64,000 nt of DNA from Guadua angustifolia (Eukaryota; Streptophyta; Magnoliopsida; Poales; Poaceae): assembly GCA_036346375.1 (NCBI GenBank), contig CM070502.1:74416224-74480223 (forward strand). Direction: 5' to 3'. Shown piece after piece: positions 55,501-64,000 of this stretch. The notes under the pieces were generated by a model, which did not search any database, was not told where the DNA came from, and saw only the letters and a program-made list of their open reading frames with translations. Every line of letters begins with the position of its first letter. Position 1 is the first letter of the stretch. Made by a program: the position numbers and the translations under genes.

Positions 55501-56003
55501 TCTGTTGCTTTTACTATTTATACAAAACTAGTTTTGGAAATAGAACCATGCCTCTAGGATAGAAAACAGAAAATGTTGTTGTGATTTTTAATGAAAAATT
55601 TCTTTTATGCTTATTGAACTGCTTTTATGGTAAAATTGCTACCTTTTCTTCTTCCAAATGGAAGATCCAAGGTTCATTTCCCTTCACTTCTTACAATTTC
55701 TGTCCTTGTGTGTTCTTTATATCCCCCATGGGTACTGCAGTGCATCTTAGGTATGTCACGTTTATTTCTTTTTCTGCAATTTGGCTTTACAATCATGTAG
55801 CGCATATTATGCATGTCTGTGTTTATTTATAATTTGATGGTAATAATATGCTGCAGTTTTATTCAGCATGTTTGGTAAGAAACATAAAATTTGGTTATTT
55901 TCCCTTGTGCTAATTGTTGCAGTTTGCACTGCAATCCTAATACTAAATTCTCTTTTGGCTTCTATGCTGCCAAACCTTACTAAATTTTTGTCGTGAAGAA
56001 TGT

Positions 56004-56064
<61 letters not shown>

Positions 56065-59000
56065 AACAGTCCAACTGAGATGCTAAAATCAGGTGATGAG
56101 AAGTGCTCAAAGTTTACCTCTTTGAGTGCTGATTCATTTCTTAACTGAAAAGAAGACAGAGCTAGTTATAAGGCACTGTGGATGATGAAGCTGGATATGT
56201 GCAATGCATATGTCCTTTATGTTTATCCCTAAACAAGAGAGTGAAGAACGCCGTCTGGCATTACAGTGTTAACACAAACTATATATAGTTTTCCTTGTTC
56301 AGACACCTAAATGGCTTCCACCAGTATCTGTTTCATTTTTCGCACGTATTTGAGCTTTATTAACAATGTCGCAACAATGGCTTCATGAATATGCATAAGG
56401 AACTGGTGTTTCTCAACACACTTTTAGCAGAGCTTGAAAGGCACTTTGTTTTCTTTGCAGCTTCTTGAGTGCACATGTGAATCCTCTGTTCTTCTATACT
56501 GTCTAGCATGGTAAAAGGAACATACTATTCGTTGAAATTTTAACTTGTGTTGTCCTGCGTATAATTTTGGTCTATTGCATATACTTTTGGTCTCTGATGC
56601 ACAATATTCACTATCAGCGATGATATGATGTACATTTTCAATTAATTATAGGTCTTGTGATGGAAAAGATTGCAAAAGAAGATACCATATTTCTTGTCTG
56701 GATCCTTCCCCGGAATCTTTGTCTCCTGGAATTCGTTTCTGTACCATCTGTACGAAAAAGAGGCTCCAGTTTGGTTTACATTCTATTGTTGATGGAATTG
56801 AGTCTGTGTGGGATGTCAAGGAGGGTAAGCAGACAACCACCATGGGCATGACACATAATCTGATCTAGCAGTCTCACCTTCTATATCCTAATTTTATTAC
56901 CTCTCTTTATTGGCTGCTGTGTTATAGGAATGCAAAATGGCAAGCAGTATTTTGTGAAGTATAAGAACTTGGCGCATGTCCATAATCGTTGGGTTCGAGA
57001 AACTGATATTGTTAACGACACCCCTGGAGGTCCTGAACTTTTGTCCTTGTTTAATACGAGAAATCATAAAGAAAAGGTGGCTACTTGTGTGGTGAATTTT
57101 ATTTCTTTATGCCTGTGAGGGAAGACTCAGGCTTTGCAAAAGATCTTTGCTTATGTTTTTTTGCCATGATTCCCCAGACAAGTTGGAGGGAGGAATGGAC
57201 TGAGCCACATCGTCTGCTGAGGAAAAGGCTACTTATGCCCCCCAAATTAGCTGATGATTTGTCTTGCTCACCTGGTGCTAACTTTGCATATTGTAATGTT
57301 GAATGGTTAGTGAAATGGAGAGGTCTTGGATATGATCATGCAACATGGGAACTAGAGACTTCACCCTTTCTCTGTACACGTGAGGCTAATGAACTTAAAA
57401 AGAACTATGAGAGCCGCTGTGAAAATGCAAAGCGATCATCTATTCCCACAAAAAGAAAGAAGGTGCAGTAGAAAAACCAATTTTAATTCTATATGTTATA
57501 CTCTTAATAGCATTTGTAATTCATGACATGAATTGCATTTTTGTGATATGCAATATAGCCTAACCATTTTGATATTTGACCTACCTATGTGTTAGTATGT
57601 TACTCTATTTTGTGAATATAATGAACTTCACAAAATTGTAACATCTGTTCTCTATGTAGTTTTTTGTGATGTTTAGATTCCTTTGCTGTTTAAGATGACC
57701 CATCTTGGCACTAGCCATCAAAGCTTTGAAAACTGAAAATTGGCTTGACTCTTCTGCTAATTCCATAAAATTCGTAAGAACACATTTGCTGCATCATATA
57801 TTTCCTTCCACACTTGCCTTTTGCCTACCCTGACCATTGAATATCACGGCATTGGCATTTTATTATCTCATTTTCTTTGTTATGATACATTTTTTTGACA
57901 CTGCTAGTTCTTTTTTTTTTCTGAAATATAGTCTGTAAATTTGCTTGAGACTAATGCTTTCCTTGCTAATATATATAATTACTGGTTTTTACAGGTTAAG
58001 CAAAGCCCATTTCAGAGACTTGATAGATTGCCAGATGGGTACCATCCTGATTTTGACAATGATCATTTGTATTCTATCAATCAGCTCCGTGAGTTCTGGT
58101 ACAAATCTCATGGTGCTGTTCTTGTTGATGATAAGGTGAGAAGTATGCAAGTAGTTTAGCAGACTTTGTCCTTCTATTTCCACCCGCATTCTTTGTTAGC
58201 GATTATAGCTACTGGCATGGTGAGATGTTCGACTGCTTCTTTTACATGGATATAATGTTGTATTGCTGCATGCACATCTTTTGCAGTTATTCATGGATAG
58301 TTTTGTGCTCAACATTTCATCCCATATAAAAAGGGCAGTGTTTACTGTTTAACTCACATATCATGCAGGAACGTGTAATAAAGACCATCTTATTCACAAT
58401 GTCAGTATTACCTTATGTCTGCCAACCTTTTCTAATTGTCACAAGTCCTACATCTCTTTCCTTATGGGAGGTTCAGTTCAATCAGTTTGCACCATTTATC
58501 AATGTGGTTGTGTATGATGGAGGGAAAGATGTGCTCAAATTAATTCAAGATCTGGAATTCTATGAGAATGGAAACTCCATAACGTTACAAGTTCTCTTAT
58601 CCCATCCTGATGCTATCTTGGAGGTATGTGAGTATTCTGCTAGTCTTAGCAAGCAAATGCTGCTTACCAATTAAGAGCCCATAAATTACTGTTTTGTATC
58701 ATATTGGTGGTGTAATTACTACACGTCTACACCCCTAGCTCATCTCTTGAGCTTATGTCGTTTAGAGCTTATGTAATTTATGTTTTTCATTTAATTGCAA
58801 TCTCTCTGCCATGACACAGGACACTGAAACTATAGGACGCATTGTTTGGGAGGCGGTTATAATTGATTATTACCAAAACTCAGCTCTAAAATATCTCGAA
58901 CAACTTAAAAAACTTTCTACTGATTTTCGAGTGTTGCTTTTGAGCTCCCCAATTAAGGTGCTTATCAACAGCTCTGGTCTGTACTATTGCTTCTACTATC

Positions 59001-62000
59001 TATATCGCAAACAAGCCATGTCAAATCTTTCTATTTTGCAGGATAATCTTCTGGAGTACACGAACCTGCTAGCTTTCCTTAATTCTGGGGAGGAAGATAA
59101 TAGCGACTATATTGATACTGCTGATGCCCTTGTGGTGTCGAAAGCAAGATTCACACGTCATATTGCATATGAGCACAAAGCAGATTCTTCAAATTTTTTG
59201 GAGCACTGGGTTCCTGCTTACATTTCACAAGTGCAGCTAAAAATCTATTGTTCCATACTGCTTTCAAATTCATCCGTCCTCCAGTCGCAGATGAAAAGTG
59301 GTAGTGTTGGAGCTCTTCATGACATTTTTCTACTACTGTCAAAGGTTTGCTTCGAAAAAAGTTCATGTTTGCGTGATAATAAGTAGACAGCCTATATGCA
59401 ATGTGCATGTACCTTTGTCTGCAAAATTTTGACACTGTTAATGACTTCGATCTGTTTTTATTGTCATGTGATAGTGCTGTGATCACCCGTACCTCGTTAA
59501 TGAATTTCTTCCGAGCTCACTTGTCAACAATCACGATGTAATCGATACCAGAGTGCATGCAAGCGGCAAGCTTCTGCTTCTTGACAAAATGCTTAAAGAG
59601 ATCAAGAACAAGAGGTTGAGAGTCATTATTCTTTTTCAGGCGAGATACTCATGGCATTGTACTCTTTTACTTATGCCTTATGTGATTCTAAATTTTAGCA
59701 GTCGTTAGACTGATCCTTTTGCAAGCATAATGTACTCAAATCTTTGGTCTCCATAGCTATTCATGTTATACACAATTGAGGGATTTATCATCCAGGAGAG
59801 TTTCAAGCTATCTGTTTGCTAGCACTGATGATGATCAGTAATCACACATACATTTCTTAGAAGCTGGACAGTTGTAATTAACTTCTGAACTTTGAACTAT
59901 CATAAATATTCCCTAGCAGCAATATTCTCTCTTACTATAATATGCTCTTTATTAGCTATGGTGTTTGCATCTTGCCTTGGTTACAAAATCATGATCTCTG
60001 CATAAAATACCAAGAGGTTATTTGTTTCAGCACATATCTACATGAGTGCATATGGTGTTAGTGTGTTCCCATGACGTGCAGAAGCATTTTTCTTATAACA
60101 GGTTGCAAACATGTGATAATTTCCTACTGTTGAAATATAAGCACTCTTCCACATATTGTTCTGAACTTGTTCCCTCTATTTAATGAAGCAGAGGTAATCC
60201 CATTAGGGACTTTTAATAAAAAAAAACTGTTCCCTCAAGTGTTCATCAATGTTCTCATTCCTATTTTAAGTATTCCGTTGATCCTCTTCTTTAGAAATTG
60301 TGACTTTGTGAGCATACCTTAATATCTCAATCCAGCATGATCTTAACTTTTATTGTTGTACTATGGCAGTCTGGTGGAGCAGGTGGAAACCCAATGGGTA
60401 ATATATTGGAAGATGTTGTGCGTCACAGATTTGGCCCCGAGTCATATGAACGTGTTGAACGTGGTGCAGTGATGGCAAGGAAAGAGGCGGCAATTAATGT
60501 GTTCAATGACAAGACTAAGGGGAGATTTGTTTTTTTGATTGAAAATCGTGCATGTCTCCCAAGCATTAAACTTTCATCTATCGATGCTATTATCATATAT
60601 GGTAGTGACCAGAACCCACTGCATGACCTGAAGGCTCTTCAAAAAATCAAGATAGAATCAACATTTAAGTATGTGAGCATTTTTCGCTTATATACTCCTT
60701 TCACTGTGGAGGAGAAGAGTCTTGTGCTTGCAAAGCAGGGCATGCTTATTGGTAACAACATCCAGGATATAGTGCCTAGTTTAAGCCATTCCTTGCTCAG
60801 TTGGGGTGCATCATTTCTCTTCAATAATTTTGATGAGCTCCATCAAGATAACTATGCAAGTGTAACTTCTGAAAGGGGCACATTCTTTATGGATAATGTG
60901 ATTTTGGAGTTCTTAACAAAACTATCCACAAATGTTGAAGACAACACCAAAATAAACAGTGCATACATATCTGAAGCTAATATGAGTGGGAAATTCTATT
61001 CAAGAAACATTACTCTAATAGGTGAAAAGGAGATGATGTCTGGGCTGGATGAAGATCCATCTAAATTCTGGTTAAATTTACTGGATGGGAAATCCCCTTG
61101 TTGGAACTATATAGCTAAGCTACCAGAATCAAGCCATGGAATGTTACAGAACATGGACGAACCAGCCAAAGTTCCTGCTGAAGAAACCGACGAAGCCAGA
61201 AGGAAGCGTAGAAAGTTTGGCAAAATTATGGGTTCATCTTCAAAAGTCTTATCTGACAACAATAACGACACCGTGTTACCTGAAAATTTTACTAAATTGT
61301 GCACTGCTCTTCAACCACTTGATGACACACAGCAAAAAATAGGTATCACAATTGTAATAATATTTCTATGCTGTTGATATGCATATTACATTTTTCTGAC
61401 AGTTTAATTTGAAGGGGTGGAAAACCTGATGAGCACACCCAAGAATCTTCACGACCAACTTAAGCAAGAGTTGTCAAAATTAATCAAGGTGTTAAAACTA
61501 CCGGTATGGATATTCTAATCTATGTCATTTATTGTTCCTTAATCCTTATGATACACTATTAGGAGGATGCACAAAAATCATATTTATGCCTAGAATACCT
61601 TATGCATATCAACAAATGTACAAACCGTTATGCAAAGTGTACAAACTCCTTATATGCACCATAAAAAATCAAATCTTGCCTTGATTTGCTCCACAATCAA
61701 ATTTACATCAACTCTTGCTTTGTGAGAATAGGGTTGCAACTGTGCAACATCCAATAACGCCTAGACTAACAGCCAGTTACTGATGTTTGACTTAAGTGGA
61801 ATAAGACCATGACAAATTTCTAAAGTTGCATTTATTCATGGACAGAGGGTGCAATATTAATAGGTAAGTTAGGCTATAAGTCAACATTAACCCTCACAAC
61901 TCAGAGTGAAGATTTAAACCTTGTCTCACCTTTAAAAATGTAAAATCTGCATTGTAAAAGAGCTTCTCGTATTAAAACCCCAAATCCCGATAGGTCCTCA

Positions 62001-63682
62001 AAAGATGTTGAACATGTCTGTCTTGAGGACTGAGATTAGGGGAAAAAACGTAATGTAGAAAAGAGGATTGTGTCTGGCTGTCGACAGTTCACAATTTCTC
62101 TTTTGTGCTTTCTAGAATTTTCTGTGATATGCCTCATGGTTATACATTCTTGGTGCTCCTGTGGACAGTGATTTAGTGCTGGTTATTGTTTAATATGGAA
62201 ACAATCTTGCTAAAGGATCTTTTGATTTTATTATGTGCCTCTAACATTTGTTCTTACTGATCTCGTTATTCGTAAAATTTTCTGTTGCTCTGGTTTTACA
62301 CTGCTTCTTCATGCTTACCTGATCCAACTGGTATGCTGCACAATTCACAATTGCAGGATGTTGTAAGTATTTTGGTTGAGAAGTTCTTTGAATATCTTTT
62401 GAAGAATCATCTAGTTGCTTGGGAGCCAAAGCGCATATTGGATGCATTTAACATAGCCTTGGTGAGAAAGACACCCACAAGATAGTTATGTTTTTTCAGT
62501 TTTCTATTTATCAAATATGATAATGTCTTTTTTAATACTTTGCTTCAGTGTTGGCGTGCTGCTTCTCATCTTAACTATAAGTTGGATCGTAGAGAATCGC
62601 TTGCCACTGCCGAAAAATGCTTGAACTATGAGTACAATGAGGAGCTGGCAGGTTTAGTCTATGACAAGTTAAGGATCCTAAAGAAAAAGTTTCCACGTAA
62701 AGTAGGTGAAACATGCAGAAAGTGTCAACCAATGTCAGACACCAAAATATCATTGCAGGAGGCCTCTATTAACTTGAGAAACGATCGCATGTTCCCAAAG
62801 GAGGCGACGGATCCTCGCGGTAATTTCACGAATGGCGCACCTCATGTGGGCTCATGTGCTTCTGGGCAGATGGTCTCAGAAGTGCAGGAACTGATATCTG
62901 TTCCAGAAACTCACGAACAACGTCATTTGTCAAGTGATGAACCTTCTGATGTGATTGTGAAGAAAAGACTTGATTTAGTTGACAATGTTTTCTCCTTGAG
63001 AGAAAAGAATATCCTTGATAAACAACAGCTTGAGATATCAGAGTTAGAGGCACACACACAGAACAAAGTTATCAGACTGAAAGAAGTATGCAATTCAGTT
63101 CTGGAATATATTCGTAGAAGTCACATTGATGAAGAGACCAGGAATGACAAAACAAAGCTAATTGTTCAGTGGTTCACTATGCTTATGTATGCATTTTTGG
63201 AGCACATGATGCTCCAGCATAACAAACTTGAGGCACTGCAATCTAATACATGGTCCAAAGAGCGACAACTGAAGGAAAAACTCCAACAGGAAGCAAAATC
63301 AGGCCAGTTAGATCAAACCTTTGATCAGCGTATTGCTCTACCAGATTCAAGCTTTGTTATGGAGGAATTTATCCATTTTAAGGAACAAAATCATTATTAT
63401 CATGTTCTTGAAAGTTCTGTGTCAGATTCCGAGCAGCCTCCAAATGACAGATTGATAATGGACATTACATTGGTACGGAACGTAGTTCCATCAGAGCCCA
63501 TATCTACACAGGCAATGAGAAATGGACCTTCTGATGCTCTTGACGACTCTGTCGGAGGACCAGCATCAGAAGCTGTTGATTTTCCAGAAAACATCATTCA
63601 CTGTAGTTCTGAAGGCATTGGCTTACAAAGATCCATTTGTTCATCAAGTGCTATTCCTGCAAATGATGGTTCGATTAATCAG
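52548..63682 (+). CDS. MOM1: MOM1-like PHD/chromo/degenerate SNF2 protein (3' end outside window)
   Basis: Predicted nuclear regulator of transcriptional silencing. Exons: 52548-53100, 53628-53848, 55338-55474, 56652-56824, 56928-57076, 57178-57462, 57995-58135, 58369-58623, 58820-58957, 59042-59344, 59475-59639, 60370-61342, 61415-61503, 62357-62461, 62549-63682; all phases agree, giving 1607 codons to the last donor (63683). Order: Ser/Arg-rich basic N-terminus; PHD finger (CIVC...CDGKDC...YHISC...FCTIC) over exons 3-4; two chromo-like segments (QYFVKYKNLAHVHNRWV; VEWLVKWRGLGYDHATWE); SNF2-like region without Walker A and with IIDYYQ where a DExH box is expected; CCDHPYLVN; a C-terminal helicase lobe remnant; KFWLNLLDG, ARRKRRKFG; and the CWRAASHLNYKLDRRESLATAEK region typical of MOM1. 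Start could also be the Met at 52602. One junction uses a GC donor (59640). Confidence 0.85.
55132..55180 (+). other. Possible 49-nt cassette exon of the MOM1-like gene
   Basis: Bounded by TTTTGCAG and GAG-GTACC, so it has good splice signals. Its length is not a multiple of three: including it after exon 2 brings a TGA at 55174-55176, skipping it keeps the frame. In another frame it reads QSSLQSAPISPIHYEE. Could be a frame-altering cassette, or an old exon with a small indel nearby. Confidence 0.35.
56008..56060. repeat. (TA)n microsatellite in MOM1-like intron
   Basis: An uninterrupted TA run of about 26 units within the intron between exons 3 and 4. Confidence 0.95.
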
Positions 63683-63947
63683 GTATAGCACTACTCATTT
63701 TAAAAATGCATATGCGCTTGTCATATGCTGATATGCTTGCATTGGCTTTTTTGTCCTCGACTTATCATACATCAGGATTTTTGTTTCATGTACTATGGAT
63801 GTCTTTGGAACTTGTTCAGAGTTTATAACCCATCAAAGATGACATTTCTATGGTCTATGTTGTGCTTATATGATTACTGGAAGTGATTGTGGATGATTAA
63901 CAATTTAACACAGGTGCCATAAGGCCTGATTTTGATAGGATTCATAA

Positions 63948-64000
63948 GGGGGTGTCTGGCACAGTTCCAGCTCCACCAAAATCCGTGGAATAGGGTATTC
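63948..64000. mobile_element. Tourist-like MITE, left end (cut by window)
   Basis: Starts GGGGGTGTCTGGCACAGTTCCAGCTCC directly after TAA (63945-63947), a classic Tourist/PIF MITE terminus. The rest is outside the window. It lies in the intron after the last visible MOM1-like exon. Confidence 0.6.

Noticed and set aside
1..64000. CRISPR arrays, prokaryotic operons, tRNA or rRNA genes
   Set aside because: None seen; the sequence is clearly plant nuclear DNA. Regular short repeats here are MITE, hairpin-array or microsatellite sequence.

Overview
This window is plant nuclear DNA, almost certainly from a grass (Poaceae) and probably Oryza or a close relative. The evidence is split intron-rich genes, a wall-associated-kinase cluster, many Tourist-type MITEs with TAA target duplications, Helitron-like 3' ends, and GC-rich Ty3/gypsy elements of the chromovirus and Tat (RIRE2/Retand-like) types. 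No prokaryotic features, tRNA, rRNA or CRISPR were seen. Genus is an inference from repeat character only.

Layout. 1-760: 5' part of a ribosomal protein eL37 gene (minus strand) with a telo-box/site II promoter. 761-2545: a MITE, dispersed repeats, and a segment that recurs at 14-16.5 kb. 2557-4842: a broken WAK-type receptor kinase pseudogene whose intron holds a PIF/Harbinger ORF1 remnant. 4843-16590: a repeat-rich block of Helitron-like ends, hairpin tandem repeats, large diverged direct duplications, Tourist MITEs and a 659-bp hAT element with a perfect 8-bp duplication. 16593-19783: an apparently intact three-exon WAK gene (728 aa). 20263-27377 (minus): a GPI mannosyltransferase III (PIG-B) gene copy with all early exons recognisable, but broken by a hAT insertion in an exon, frameshifts, a lost splice acceptor and a missing 3' end; its fourth intron also holds a 2.65-kb PIF-like element. 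27382-31460: a hAT-like element and poorly characterised repeats. 31466-36465: a young chromovirus LTR retrotransposon (TSD ATTCC). 36471-38237: non-coding DNA with a ~105-bp tandem repeat and possible minus-strand 5' exons. 38243-50450: a Tat-type LTR retrotransposon (TSD CTCCT) with gag-pol on plus and three antisense transcription-unit-like segments between pol and the 3' LTR. 50456-52500: low-complexity flank and the 5' region of the last gene. 52548 to beyond the right edge: a MOM1-like (MORPHEUS' MOLECULE 1) gene with PHD finger, chromo-like and degenerate SNF2 regions, 15 in-frame exons covering 1607 codons before the edge. A partial MITE is cut by the window end.

How it fits together. 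The functional genes look like eL37 (translation), the 16.6-kb WAK (cell-wall sensing) and the MOM1-like protein (epigenetic silencing). Between them lie decayed duplicates and transposons. The features most worth a second look are the antisense unit array inside the Tat element, the chimeric WAK duplicate with a locally templated deletion scar, the multi-lesion PIG-B copy, and the hAT insertion whose empty site survives twice in the same window. All exon boundaries come from reading splice signals and frame continuity by eye, without a database search.
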